A program made the position numbers and the translations under genes. Shown here one piece after another: positions 19,384-28,161 of a stretch of DNA of 64,000 nt. Each line of letters starts with the position of its first letter. Within the stretch, counting starts at the first letter, position 1. Origin of the DNA: Mesorhizobium sp. CA14 (GTDB taxonomy: Bacteria; Pseudomonadota; Alphaproteobacteria; Rhizobiales; Rhizobiaceae); contig NZ_JAIUHR010000014.1 in the NCBI RefSeq assembly GCF_020165195.1, positions 62,001 to 126,000 on the forward strand. The letters are read 5' to 3'. The notes beneath the pieces are model-generated. The model saw nothing but the letters and a program-made list of their open reading frames with translations. It did not search any database and was not told the DNA's origin.

Positions 19384-19860
19384 GGCAGTTCCCCAGGGCT
19401 CTGCCAAGGCTATCGCCTCGAGATCGTTTCCGAAGGCATGAAGCGGACGCTTGCCGACCGGCTCTCGCTAGGCGCGAGCACCATACTGCCGGTGCCTTCC
19501 CTCTGGACCGGTTGAAGGCGTCGGTGAGGCCGCATTGGCAACTCGATGGTCCCGCCCGGCGAAGGTGAAGCGGCCGCCTCTTATACGATTGGGAGTAGGG
19601 GACAAGCGGAAAGCAGGCCATCGCGTCCGCACCGCGGCTGTCGAGCGCGGCGGGTCCGGCGGGACGTAGCCAGTCGACGGCAGCCCGTTTTTCTGCCACC
19701 GGTGCGACGCCATCGCGCGGCGACGGTCGGGGCGATCCCGACCGTCGCCAGACCATCCCGCGATCGTGACCAGCCCACCCGCGCCCCTTGTCTCAAAATT
19801 CCCGTCCATCCTCTCCCCAGCGGCTTGACTCTCATCGTCGTCTGAATAAAGACATATCAT
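19384..19860. other. 477-bp gene-free gap with one strong hairpin
   Basis: No reading frame here looks coding: the open frames lack recognisable domains and run in several frames. The main landmark is the perfect hairpin at 19719-19749. The last 60 bases are more AT-rich and should hold the promoter of the GntR-type gene. The gap separates the housekeeping smc block from the catabolic cassette. Confidence 0.5.
19719..19749. repeat. Perfect 13-bp inverted repeat with 5-nt loop
   Basis: GGCGACGGTCGGG at 19719-19731 pairs perfectly with CCCGACCGTCGCC at 19737-19749 around the loop GCGAT. It is a very stable hairpin about 335 bp after smc. No T-run follows, so it is not a textbook intrinsic terminator; it could be a regulator site or a repeat element. 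Confidence 0.5.
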
Positions 19861-19863
19861 ATG
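19853..19863. promoter_or_regulatory. Candidate autoregulatory operator at the gntR start
   Basis: CATATCATATG is a perfect inverted repeat around a central C and overlaps the ATG of the GntR/FCD regulator. FCD-type regulators often bind short palindromes near their own promoters. The assignment rests only on symmetry and position. Confidence 0.3.
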
Positions 19864-20655
19864 AATAGTATGAAGAACACAAAATCCTTCAGCACCGCCC
19901 GCACGTCGCGGGTCGTAGCGGCAGTCGCCAGCGGCTCGACGGCGCTGCATGCGACAGTCGTCGAGCAGATAGGGTTGCGTATCGTGCAGGGCGATTTCCT
20001 GCCGGGCGAGGCGCTCCCCAATGCCGACGATTCCAGTGAGATGCTGGGCGTCAGCCGCACCGTGCTGCGCGAAGCGATCAAGGTCCTGGCGGGCAAGGGG
20101 CTGGTCGAGTCGCGGCCGAAGATCGGCACACGGGTGCGCCCGCGCTCCGACTGGAACTTCCTCGATCCTGACGTCCTTTCATGGCGCTACGCGGCGGGCG
20201 TCAGCGCCGAGGACGTCACGGCGCTTTTCGAGCTGCGCCGGGCGATCGAGCCGATGTCGGCTGCGCTCGCGGCCAAGCGCGCGACGCCGTCGCAGCTTGC
20301 CGAGCTGAATGCAGCTCTCGCCGAGATGGAAGCCGTGGGCGACGACGGCGACCGCTTTGCCAAGCCCGACCTCGTCTTTCATCAGACCATCCTGCGCATG
20401 ACGGGCAATGAACTGATCGGCTCGCTGGCGGCGCTGGTGGAAACGGCACTGATGATGAGCTTCCGTCTCTCCAACGACAATCCGGAAGGGCAGCGCCACT
20501 CGCTGCCGCTGCATCGCGAGGTGGCCGAGAAGATTGCGGCCGGCGATGGAGGCGACGCGCAGCAGGCTCTTCTCGTGCTCATCGACAACGCCGAGGAAGA
20601 TGTTCGCCGCAGTGTCGAGAACCGCAACAGGCGCCGTAAGGAACAGAGTTCGTGA
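19861..20655 (+). CDS. GntR-family (FadR/FCD subfamily) transcriptional regulator
   Basis: This 264-residue regulator has an N-terminal winged helix (about 28-95; LRIVQGDFLPGEALPNADD, GVSRTVLREAIKVLAGKGLVESRPKIGTRV split over the motif) and a C-terminal all-helical FCD domain (about 120-250) with the metal-site pattern of an early Asp, FHQTILRMTGN and a late LHREV histidine. It resembles sugar-acid responsive regulators such as DgoR. The next gene starts inside its stop codon (GTGA overlap), so it is probably the cotranscribed local repressor of the cassette. Confidence 0.92.
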   Translation: MNSMKNTKSFSTARTSRVVAAVASGSTALHATVVEQIGLRIVQGDFLPGEALPNADDSSEMLGVSRTVLREAIKVLAGKGLVESRPKIGTRVRPRSDWNFLDPDVLSWRYAAGVSAEDVTALFELRRAIEPMSAALAAKRATPSQLAELNAALAEMEAVGDDGDRFAKPDLVFHQTILRMTGNELIGSLAALVETALMMSFRLSNDNPEGQRHSLPLHREVAEKIAAGDGGDAQQALLVLIDNAEEDVRRSVENRNRRRKEQSS

Positions 20656-22379
20656 GCCAGCAAAAGCGAAACCTGCGGTCGACGGCATGGTTCGGCGGCG
20701 AGGGCAAGAACGCCTTCATGCACCGCAGCTGGATGAAGAACCAGGGCATTCCGGCCGACGCGTTCGACGGCCGCCCGGTAATCGGCATCTGCAACACCTG
20801 GTCGGAGCTGACCCCATGCAACGCGCATTTGCGGGCGCTCGCCGATCACGTCAAGCGCGGCGTCTATGAGGCCGGCGGCCTGCCTGTGGAATTCCCCGTC
20901 ATGTCGCTCGGCGAAAGCAATATGCGACCCACGGCCATGCTGTTCCGCAACCTGGCGAGTATGGATGTCGAGGAGTCCATCCGCGGCAACCCGATCGATG
21001 GCGTCGTGCTTCTGGTCGGATGTGACAAGACCACGCCGGCCCTGCTGATGGGCGCGGCCTCGTGCAACCTGCCGACCATCGCGGTGTCCGGCGGGCCGAT
21101 GCTCAACGGCAAGTTCCGCGGCCAGGACATCGGTTCCGGCACCCATGTCTGGAAATTCGCCGAGGAGGTGAAGGCCGGCCGCATGAAGGTAGAGGATTTC
21201 CTGGCGGCCGAGCAGGGCCAGAGTCGTTCCGCCGGGAGCTGCATGACCATGGGCACCGCTTCCACCATGGCCAGCATGGTCGAGGCGCTCGGCATTGGCA
21301 TGCCGCACAATGCCGCCATACCGGCGGTCGACTCGCGCCGTGGCGTGCTTGCACAGCTTGCAGGACGGCAGATCGTCGACATGGTGCACAAGGACGTGAC
21401 GATTTCGCAAATCCTCACCCGGCAGGCCTTCGAGAACGCTATCCGGGTCAATGGCGCCATCGGCGGATCGACCAATGCGGTGCTGCACCTTATCGCGATC
21501 GCGCATCGCGTCGGTGTCGATCTAAGCCTCGACGACTGGGATCGCCTCGGCCGCGATGTGCCGACCATCGTCGATCTGATGCCATCGGGACGGTTCCTGA
21601 TGGAAGATTTCTACTACGCCGGGGGGCTGGCTGCGGTCATGGCGTCGCTGGATGGGGCGGGGTTTCTCCACCGCGATGCCATGACCGTCAGTGGAAAGAC
21701 GATCGGCGAACTGGTCGACGGCGCGCCGAATTATAACAGCGAGGTGATCCGGCCGCTCGACCGACCGCTGACCAGCGAAGGCGGCATATCGGTGCTGCGC
21801 GGCAACCTCGCACCCAACGGAGCCGTCATAAAGCCTTCGGCGGCGACGCCGGCGCTGATGCAGCACCGGGGCAGGGCGGTCGTCTTCGAGAATATCGAGC
21901 ACTATTACGCCCGCATCGACGATCCCGACCTCGATATCGACGCCTCCTCCGTGATGGTGCTCAAGAATTGCGGGCCACGCGGCTATCCCGGCATGGCCGA
22001 GGTAGGCAACATGCCGCTGCCGGCGAAGCTCCTGAAGCAGGGTGTGTCCGACATGGTGCGCATCTCCGATGCGCGCATGAGCGGCACCGCCTACGGCACT
22101 GTGGTCCTGCACGTCGCGCCGGAAGCGGCGGCGGGCGGCGCGCTTGCCCTGGTTCGCGATGGCGACCTCGTCGAGCTCGACGTAGCGGGCCGGCGTCTCG
22201 AATTGCTGGTTTCCGAGGAGGAGCTTGCTGCCCGCAGGGGCGACTGGAAGCCGCCGGCGTCACCCCAAGGCGGCTACCAGAGCCTTTACGTCGAACGTGT
22301 CCTGCAGGCCGACAGGGGCTGCGATTTCGATTTCCTCGTCGGCCGCCGCGATGCCGGCATTCCTCGCCATTCGCATTAG
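20652..22379 (+). CDS. IlvD/Edd-family sugar-acid dehydratase (L-arabonate dehydratase-like)
   Basis: This 575-residue [Fe-S] dehydratase shows the three cluster cysteines of the IlvD/Edd family: C47 in GICNTWSE, C124 in LVGCDKTTPA and C197 in SAGSCMTMGTASTM. The start RSTAWFGG and SWMKNQG resemble sugar-acid dehydratases (L-arabonate, D-xylonate, L-fuconate) more than IlvD itself. The reaction would convert an aldonate to a 2-keto-3-deoxy acid. The GTG start overlaps the regulator stop by 4 bp. Exact substrate is uncertain. Confidence 0.9.
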   Translation: MSQQKRNLRSTAWFGGEGKNAFMHRSWMKNQGIPADAFDGRPVIGICNTWSELTPCNAHLRALADHVKRGVYEAGGLPVEFPVMSLGESNMRPTAMLFRNLASMDVEESIRGNPIDGVVLLVGCDKTTPALLMGAASCNLPTIAVSGGPMLNGKFRGQDIGSGTHVWKFAEEVKAGRMKVEDFLAAEQGQSRSAGSCMTMGTASTMASMVEALGIGMPHNAAIPAVDSRRGVLAQLAGRQIVDMVHKDVTISQILTRQAFENAIRVNGAIGGSTNAVLHLIAIAHRVGVDLSLDDWDRLGRDVPTIVDLMPSGRFLMEDFYYAGGLAAVMASLDGAGFLHRDAMTVSGKTIGELVDGAPNYNSEVIRPLDRPLTSEGGISVLRGNLAPNGAVIKPSAATPALMQHRGRAVVFENIEHYYARIDDPDLDIDASSVMVLKNCGPRGYPGMAEVGNMPLPAKLLKQGVSDMVRISDARMSGTAYGTVVLHVAPEAAAGGALALVRDGDLVELDVAGRRLELLVSEEELAARRGDWKPPASPQGGYQSLYVERVLQADRGCDFDFLVGRRDAGIPRHSH

Positions 22380-22387
22380 GTGCCGCG

Positions 22388-23167
22388 ATGACCACCGAGA
22401 CCAGCAGCTATGCCATCTACCCCAGTCTCAAAGGCTGCAGCGTCTTCGTCACCGGCGGCGGCAGCGGTATCGGCGAAAGCCTGGTGCGCCATTTCTGCGC
22501 GCAGGGGAGCCGCGTCGCCTTCGTCGATCTGGCGGTCGAGCCTTCCCGAGAACTGGTCGCTACGATCGCCGCTCAAGGCCATCCGGAGCCGCTTTTCATT
22601 CCGTGCGACCTGCGCAATGTCGAGGCCCTGCAGGCGGCCGTCGAGCAGGCGAAGGAGCATAACGGCCCGATCCAGGCTCTGTGCAACAATGCTGGCAATG
22701 ACGACCGCCACCAGACCGCAGATGTGAGTGTCGCCTATTGGGACGACCGCATGGCGGTCAACCTGCGCCACCAGTTCTTCGCCGCGCAAGCCGTGCGCCC
22801 TCAGATGAAGGCGCTTGGCGGCGGCTCGATCATCAATTTCGGCTCCATCACCTGGATGGTCGGCGATCCGGACTGCCCCGCCTATGTGACGGCGAAGGCG
22901 GCCGTCTACGGCATGACGCGGGCGCTCGCCCGCGAACTCGGCCCCGAGCGCATCCGTGTCAACTGCATGGTGCCCGGCTGGGTGATGACGGAGCGCCAGA
23001 TGCGCCTGTGGCTGACGCCGGCCGGCGAGCGCCAGATCGAGGAAAGGCAATGCCTGCCGGACCGCCTTCAGCCCTCGGATGTCGCCCGCATGGCGCTGTT
23101 TCTTGCCGCCGATGACAGCCGCATGTGCTCAAGCCAGCAATTTATCGTCGATGGCGGCTGGGTGTGA
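22388..23167 (+). CDS. Short-chain dehydrogenase/reductase
   Basis: This 259-residue SDR has the NAD(P) motif TGGGSGIGES near residue 20, NNAGN, and the catalytic Ser (NFGSITWM) and YVTAK Tyr/Lys pair; the C-terminus reads FIVDGGWV. VDLAVEP after the second strand has an acidic residue, which fits NAD preference. It lies 8 bp after the dehydratase. Sitting between a sugar-acid dehydratase and an FAH-family protein, it probably oxidises a 2-keto-3-deoxy sugar acid at C4. Confidence 0.88.
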   Translation: MTTETSSYAIYPSLKGCSVFVTGGGSGIGESLVRHFCAQGSRVAFVDLAVEPSRELVATIAAQGHPEPLFIPCDLRNVEALQAAVEQAKEHNGPIQALCNNAGNDDRHQTADVSVAYWDDRMAVNLRHQFFAAQAVRPQMKALGGGSIINFGSITWMVGDPDCPAYVTAKAAVYGMTRALARELGPERIRVNCMVPGWVMTERQMRLWLTPAGERQIEERQCLPDRLQPSDVARMALFLAADDSRMCSSQQFIVDGGWV

Positions 23168-23192
23168 CCCGGCGAGAAGGAAAGATAGGTTC

Positions 23193-24191
23193 ATGCGTCT
23201 CGTTCAGTTCAACTTGCCCGATCGCACCCGTCACGTAGGCCGCGTCAGCGCCGACGGCGATCAACTCCACCTCCTTCTCGGCACGGGCACGGTTCTCGAA
23301 CTTGCCACGGCGGCTATCGCCGAGGGCAAGCCCATCGCGTCGCTTGTCGAGGAGCGGACCGGCAGCGAAAAAGTCGATTACGATCAGCTGCTGCGCGAAG
23401 CCCGCGTGCTTGTCCCGGTCGATCATCCGGAGCCGGCGCGTTTCCTCATCACCGGCACCGGCCTGACACATACGGGAAGCGCTGCCGCGCGCGACAAGAT
23501 GCATGTGCTGACCCACGGCAAGGATGCTACCGAGTCCGACTCGCTCAAGATCTTCCGCATGGGACTGGAAGGCGGTAAGCCCGCGCTAGGTAAGCTCGGC
23601 GTCCAACCCGAATGGTTCTTCAAAGGCGTCGGCACCTGCGTCGTCCCGCCTGGTGCTGCGCTGCCGCTGCCGGCCTTCGCCAAGGCGGGCGCCGAGGAGG
23701 CCGAGATCGTCGGCCTCTACCTCAACGGACCAGACGGCCGCCCCTATCGCATCGGCTATGCGCTGGGCAACGAGTATTCCGACCACGTGACCGAGGCCGA
23801 GAATTATCTCTACCTAGCGCACTCGAAACTCCGCTCGTGTTCGATCGGTCCCGAGCTGCTGATCGGCGAGCTGCCGCGGGAGGTGCGCGGCTCTTCCCTC
23901 ATCCGCCGCGACGGCGCGGTCATCTGGGAGCAGGAATTCCTCTCGGGCGAGGAGCACATGTCGCACTCGATCGCCAATCTTGAGCATTATCATTTCCGCT
24001 ACCCGATGCACCGCCGGCCAGGCGACTTGCACGCCTATTTTTTCGGCGCGGCGGTGATGAGCTACGCCTCTGGCATCAAGACGGCGCCAGGCGACGAATA
24101 CGAAATCCAGGCCCCGCAATTCGGCAAGCCGCTGCGCAACCGGATGCAGGCTGTGCCGGACGAGGGGCTGGTGGCCGTCACCCCGCTGTAA
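23193..24191 (+). CDS. AraD1/fumarylacetoacetate-hydrolase-family protein (GguC-like)
   Basis: This 332-residue protein falls in the FAH superfamily, AraD1 branch. Visible features are FLITGTGLTHTGSA, a GAEEAEIVGLYLN acidic metal site, and GYALGNEYSDH. The family cleaves or dehydrates 2-keto-3-deoxy or 2,4-diketo-3-deoxy sugar acids. After an IlvD-type dehydratase and an SDR, hydrolysis of a 2,4-diketo-3-deoxy acid to pyruvate plus glycolate or lactate is plausible; dehydration of 2-keto-3-deoxy-arabonate is the alternative. ATG 23193 starts the domain. Confidence 0.85.
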   Translation: MRLVQFNLPDRTRHVGRVSADGDQLHLLLGTGTVLELATAAIAEGKPIASLVEERTGSEKVDYDQLLREARVLVPVDHPEPARFLITGTGLTHTGSAAARDKMHVLTHGKDATESDSLKIFRMGLEGGKPALGKLGVQPEWFFKGVGTCVVPPGAALPLPAFAKAGAEEAEIVGLYLNGPDGRPYRIGYALGNEYSDHVTEAENYLYLAHSKLRSCSIGPELLIGELPREVRGSSLIRRDGAVIWEQEFLSGEEHMSHSIANLEHYHFRYPMHRRPGDLHAYFFGAAVMSYASGIKTAPGDEYEIQAPQFGKPLRNRMQAVPDEGLVAVTPL

Positions 24192-24241
24192 CGGCAAGAC
24201 CCGCAGACTGAGATCAACAGAACAACAATGGGAGAATGATC

Positions 24242-25267
24242 ATGCTGTTGAAGAGACTGCTTTTAGGGATAGCGAGTGTCGGCCTGGGCATCGGCCTGAT
24301 GGCTTCGTCGGCGCTCGCCGCAAACCTGCGCGTGCTGGCCTGGGACGGCTATGCCGACGCCGACTGGGTCAAGCAATTCACCGCCGAGAGCGGCATCGGC
24401 GTCGATGTCGTCTTCATCGGCAGCGACGACGAGATCTGGGCCAAGATCAAGGGCAGCGAAGGCCAGGACTTCGATGTCTTCGCCGTCAACACCGCGCAGT
24501 TGCAGCGCTACATCAAGGCTGATCTGGTAAGCCCGATCGACCTCGCCAAGCTGCCCAACCAAAAGGAGGTGCTGCCGCGCTTCCGCGACCTCACCCAGGT
24601 CAGCGGCGTCACCAAGGACGGCAACGTCTATGGCATCCCGTTCTGCTTCGATTCCATCGGCCTGATCTACGACACCGACAAGGTGAAGCCGGCACCGACC
24701 TCGATGTCGGTGCTGTGGGATCCGGCCTACAAGGGCAAGGTGCTGGCCTATGACAATGGCGAGCACAATTTCTCCTTCACCGCGCTGACGCTGGGCTACA
24801 AGGACCCGTTCAATCTCAGTGCCGAGCAGATGGCGGCGGTCAAGGCCAAGCTGGTCGAACTGAAGCGCAACGTGCTCAGCTTCTACACCACCGCCGACGA
24901 GGCCCAGCAGATCTACCAGAACAACGACGTCGCCCTGATCTGGGCCAATTACGGCCAGCAGCAGGTCAAGGCCTTGCAGAAGATCGGCGCCCACGTCGCC
25001 TACATCAATCCGAGCGAGGGCGCGCTCGCCTGGCTCGACAACTGGGTCATCTCAAAAGGCGCCCGCGACAAGGACGCGGCCGAGAAATGGATCAACTTCA
25101 TGGTTAGCAAGAAGGTCAGCGGTGCGTTGTCCGAGCGCACCGGCTTCGGCAACACCGTGGTCGAGTCGAGCAGCGCCGGCAGCAACGACAAGCTGGTCTG
25201 GCTCAACAATGTCGAGGATCCGACCAAGCGCTCCGATCAGTGGAACGAGATCAAGGCGACGCCCTGA
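24242..25267 (+). CDS. Periplasmic binding protein, PotD/PotF type
   Basis: This protein of about 341 residues has an N-terminal signal peptide (ASVGLGIGLMASSALAA) and the type II binding-protein fold of the spermidine/putrescine group: NLRVLAWDGYAD near the start, FDVFAVNTAQLQRYI, YGIPFCFDSIGLIYDTDKV, and ALIWANYGQQQ. ATG 24242 has GGAG seven bases upstream; ATG 24236 is less likely. It should present a ligand to the permease pair downstream. Given the upstream sugar-acid enzymes, the ligand may not be a polyamine. Confidence 0.9.
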   Translation: MLLKRLLLGIASVGLGIGLMASSALAANLRVLAWDGYADADWVKQFTAESGIGVDVVFIGSDDEIWAKIKGSEGQDFDVFAVNTAQLQRYIKADLVSPIDLAKLPNQKEVLPRFRDLTQVSGVTKDGNVYGIPFCFDSIGLIYDTDKVKPAPTSMSVLWDPAYKGKVLAYDNGEHNFSFTALTLGYKDPFNLSAEQMAAVKAKLVELKRNVLSFYTTADEAQQIYQNNDVALIWANYGQQQVKALQKIGAHVAYINPSEGALAWLDNWVISKGARDKDAAEKWINFMVSKKVSGALSERTGFGNTVVESSSAGSNDKLVWLNNVEDPTKRSDQWNEIKATP

Positions 25268-25343
25268 TATCCTTCCGCCGAGCTTTGAAGGACCTGGCGG
25301 TCCGGGCACCGGGCCGCCAGCATTGTGTTTCTGGAAGTTTGTG

Positions 25344-26444
25344 ATGAACCAGAACTGCGACCTGCTCACGCTGCGCTCCGTCTCGAAGTCCTACGGCACG
25401 GTTCCCGTGCTCTACGACATCGATCTCGCGATCCGCGATGGCGAGTTCCTGACCGTGCTCGGGCCGTCCGGTTCGGGCAAGACCACGGTGCTCAGGCTGA
25501 TCGGCGGTCTCGAACCGCTGACCTCGGGCGAAATCCGGCTCGATGGCCAGGACATCAGCGACATGCCGATCAACCGGCGGCCCTTCAACACCGTCTTCCA
25601 GGACTATGCGCTGTTCCCGCACCTTACCGTCGCCGGCAATGTCGGCTACGGCCTGTCGGTTCGCCACGTGGCGCGCAAGGAGATCGCGGAACGCGTGGCC
25701 AAGGCGTTGGAACTGGTGCAACTAGGGCGCTTTACCGAACGCTTTCCGGCCCAGTTGTCGGGCGGCCAACGGCAGCGCGTGGCACTCGCGCGTGCGCTGA
25801 TCTGTCAGCCGCGTCTCGTCCTGCTCGATGAGCCGCTCGCAGCGCTCGATCTCGAACTGCGCCGGCAGATGCAGGAATTCCTCAAGTCCATCCAGCGTGA
25901 GGTCAAGACCACCTTCCTGTTCGTGACCCACGACCAGGAGGAGGCCATCGGCATGGCCGACCGGATCTGCGTGATGGAGGCCGGCCACATCCGCCAACTA
26001 GGCACGCCCCATGAGCTCTACTACAAGCCGAACTGCGAGTTCGTGGCGCGGTTCTTCGGCGAGAACAATCTTGTGGCGGGCACGCTCGGCGAGACGCGAG
26101 GCGAATTCCGCGCGATCGAGACGGCGCTCGGCCGGCTCGTCTGTTCGGTCGCCGACCAGCCGCATCTCAAGGCTGCAGCCACCGGCGCCCGCGGCTTCGC
26201 CGCCTTCCGCCCCGAGGCACTGCACCTTGCCGGTGACGGCGATGCCGGGAACCGTTTTTCCGGCGCCATCGCCGATCTTGCCTTTGCCGGTTCCTCGACG
26301 GTCGCCACCATCACGGCTGGCGGCGATGCCGCGCAGCGCCTCAGGCTGCGCTTCCCGAGCCGGATGGACGGCAGCGTCCTGAGGGCTGGCGAGACCGTGG
26401 CGCTTTCCTTCGCGCCGCATGAAGGCCATCTGGTGCTGGCATGA
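25344..26444 (+). CDS. ABC transporter ATPase, PotA/PotG type
   Basis: This 366-residue ATPase has Walker A GPSGSGKTT, Q-loop FQDYALFPHLTV, signature LSGGQRQRVALARAL, Walker B LVLLDEPLAALD and switch His in VTHDQEEA. A C-terminal TOBE-like regulatory region (about 240-366) follows FGENNLVAGTL. It powers the importer formed by the two following permeases. The stop overlaps the next start by 4 bp. Confidence 0.95.
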   Translation: MNQNCDLLTLRSVSKSYGTVPVLYDIDLAIRDGEFLTVLGPSGSGKTTVLRLIGGLEPLTSGEIRLDGQDISDMPINRRPFNTVFQDYALFPHLTVAGNVGYGLSVRHVARKEIAERVAKALELVQLGRFTERFPAQLSGGQRQRVALARALICQPRLVLLDEPLAALDLELRRQMQEFLKSIQREVKTTFLFVTHDQEEAIGMADRICVMEAGHIRQLGTPHELYYKPNCEFVARFFGENNLVAGTLGETRGEFRAIETALGRLVCSVADQPHLKAAATGARGFAAFRPEALHLAGDGDAGNRFSGAIADLAFAGSSTVATITAGGDAAQRLRLRFPSRMDGSVLRAGETVALSFAPHEGHLVLA

Positions 26445-27313
26445 GCAGCGCTGGCCTGGGGCGTCCCATCGCCTTCCGCTGGTCGCCGCTGGTCACCGCG
26501 CTTGCCTTTGCGCTACCGGTGGTATTCGTCCTTGCGCCGCTCGCGATCTTCCTCGTCTACAGCTTCTTCAGCGTGGACCAGGGCCAGATCGTCTACGCGC
26601 CGACCCTTGCCAATTATCTCCGCTTCTTCACCGACCCGGTCTTCCTCCCGGTGTTCTGGCGCACGATCGTGCTCTGCCTCTCAGTGGCGGCGATCTCGAT
26701 CCTGCTCGCCTATCCGACAGCCTATTTCCTGACCACGCTGCACGGCCGCTGGCGTTACGTGCTGCTGATGCTGCTCATGGTCCCGCTCTTAATGAGCTAC
26801 GTCATCAAGATCTACGCGATCCGCAGCATCCTCGGTCTCAATGGCTTTCTCAACAAGGCGCTGGTGGGGCTGGGCATCATCGCGGAGCCGTCGACGCTGT
26901 TCGTCTTCAACATGAACGCCATCCTGCTTACGCTCACGCTGCTCTTGATCCCCTTCGCGATCCTGCCGATCTTCCTGGCGTTGGAGCGCATACCGCAGGT
27001 GTTGCTGAGCGCCTCCCACGACCTTGGCGCGAGCAACCTGCAGACTTTCCTGAGGATCACCCTGCCGCTTTCCTTGCCGGGTGTCGCCTCGGCGGCGAGC
27101 TTCGTCTTCGTGCTGGCGATCGGCGACTTCCTCACGCCGCAGATGGTCGGCGGGATCAGCGGCTTCACTTTCGGCCGTATCCTCTACAGCCAGTTCGGCA
27201 CCGCCTTCAACTGGCCCTTCGGCGCCGCCCTCTCGGTGGCGCTGGCCATGGTGGTCATCGCCGCGATCCTTGCCGGCGAGCGCTTCGGGCGCAATCGGGG
27301 GGCTTCGCTGTGA
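26441..27313 (+). CDS. ABC transporter permease, PotB/PotH type
   Basis: This 290-residue inner-membrane protein has about six hydrophobic helices and the ATPase-contact EAA loop variant LSASHDLGASNLQTFLRITLP split at the usual place. It pairs with the second permease to form the channel. It overlaps the ATPase and the next gene by 4 bp each. Confidence 0.93.
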   Translation: MSSAGLGRPIAFRWSPLVTALAFALPVVFVLAPLAIFLVYSFFSVDQGQIVYAPTLANYLRFFTDPVFLPVFWRTIVLCLSVAAISILLAYPTAYFLTTLHGRWRYVLLMLLMVPLLMSYVIKIYAIRSILGLNGFLNKALVGLGIIAEPSTLFVFNMNAILLTLTLLLIPFAILPIFLALERIPQVLLSASHDLGASNLQTFLRITLPLSLPGVASAASFVFVLAIGDFLTPQMVGGISGFTFGRILYSQFGTAFNWPFGAALSVALAMVVIAAILAGERFGRNRGASL

Positions 27314-28110
27314 TCGTCGTGCCTCGCCTGTCCACGATCCTTCTGGCCGCTGTCACCGGGGTGGTCGCCGTGCTGCTCTACAGCCCGCTCTTCGTCCCGA
27401 TCGTCTCTTCCTTCTTTCCGGTGGCGCGCGGTGAGGTCGACTGGTCCTCGCCCACCGTTTCGACCTATGTCGCTCTGGCCGGAAATCACGAGATACTTGC
27501 GGCCTTGCGTGCCACGCTTGTCGTCGGGCTCTGCACGGTCGTGCTTGCGGTGGTCAGCGGCACGCTGCTTGCCCTCTATTATCACGGCCGCCGCGCCGGC
27601 CGCTCGCTGCTGCAGTTCATCGTTTTCCTGCCGTTCCTGACGCCGCCCATCATCAGCGGCCTGGCGCTGTTGATCTTCTTCCGCGAAATCGGGCTCGAAC
27701 GCTCGCTGCTGACGGTCATCGTCGGTCATACGGTCTTCGTGCTCGCCATCGTCTACCGCACGGTGCTGACGCGCTTGCAGTCGATGAGCCGCACGCTGGT
27801 CGAGGCCTCCTACGACCTCGGCGCGACCAAATGGCAGACTTTCTGGCGCGTCATCCTGCCCAACTTGTCGAGCGCGATGGCCGGCGGCGCCATCCTGGCC
27901 TTCGCCCTTTCATTCGACGAGACCATGATCACCATTCTGGTCACCGGCACCCAGACAACGCTGCCGGTGCGCCTGTGGGCGATGATGCGACTCGGTTTCT
28001 CGCCGGATATCAACGCGCTGGTGGCGTTGATCCTGATGTTTACCGTCTTGCTCTGCGCTCTTGCGGCCAGGTTCCTTGTTCCGAGGCAGATCGCCACGCA
28101 GCGCAGTTGA
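27310..28110 (+). CDS. ABC transporter permease, PotC/PotI type
   Basis: This 266-residue inner-membrane protein has about six helices and the EAA loop EASYDLGATKWQTFWRVILP. GTG 27310 overlaps the preceding stop; the longer frame upstream in the other permease gene is a shadow. It is the last gene of the catabolic/transport cassette and is convergent with the HAD/ATPase gene, 51 bp away. Confidence 0.93.
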   Translation: MIVVPRLSTILLAAVTGVVAVLLYSPLFVPIVSSFFPVARGEVDWSSPTVSTYVALAGNHEILAALRATLVVGLCTVVLAVVSGTLLALYYHGRRAGRSLLQFIVFLPFLTPPIISGLALLIFFREIGLERSLLTVIVGHTVFVLAIVYRTVLTRLQSMSRTLVEASYDLGATKWQTFWRVILPNLSSAMAGGAILAFALSFDETMITILVTGTQTTLPVRLWAMMRLGFSPDINALVALILMFTVLLCALAARFLVPRQIATQRS

Positions 28111-28161
28111 AACGGGACTCACCGGGCAGCGGAGCCGGCGGAGATCCGGCCAATGCAAAGG

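Noticed and set aside
19384-19860. Possible decayed gene between smc and the GntR regulator
   Set aside because: Frames open in this gap on both strands give no recognisable protein similarity by eye, so no pseudogene can be supported.
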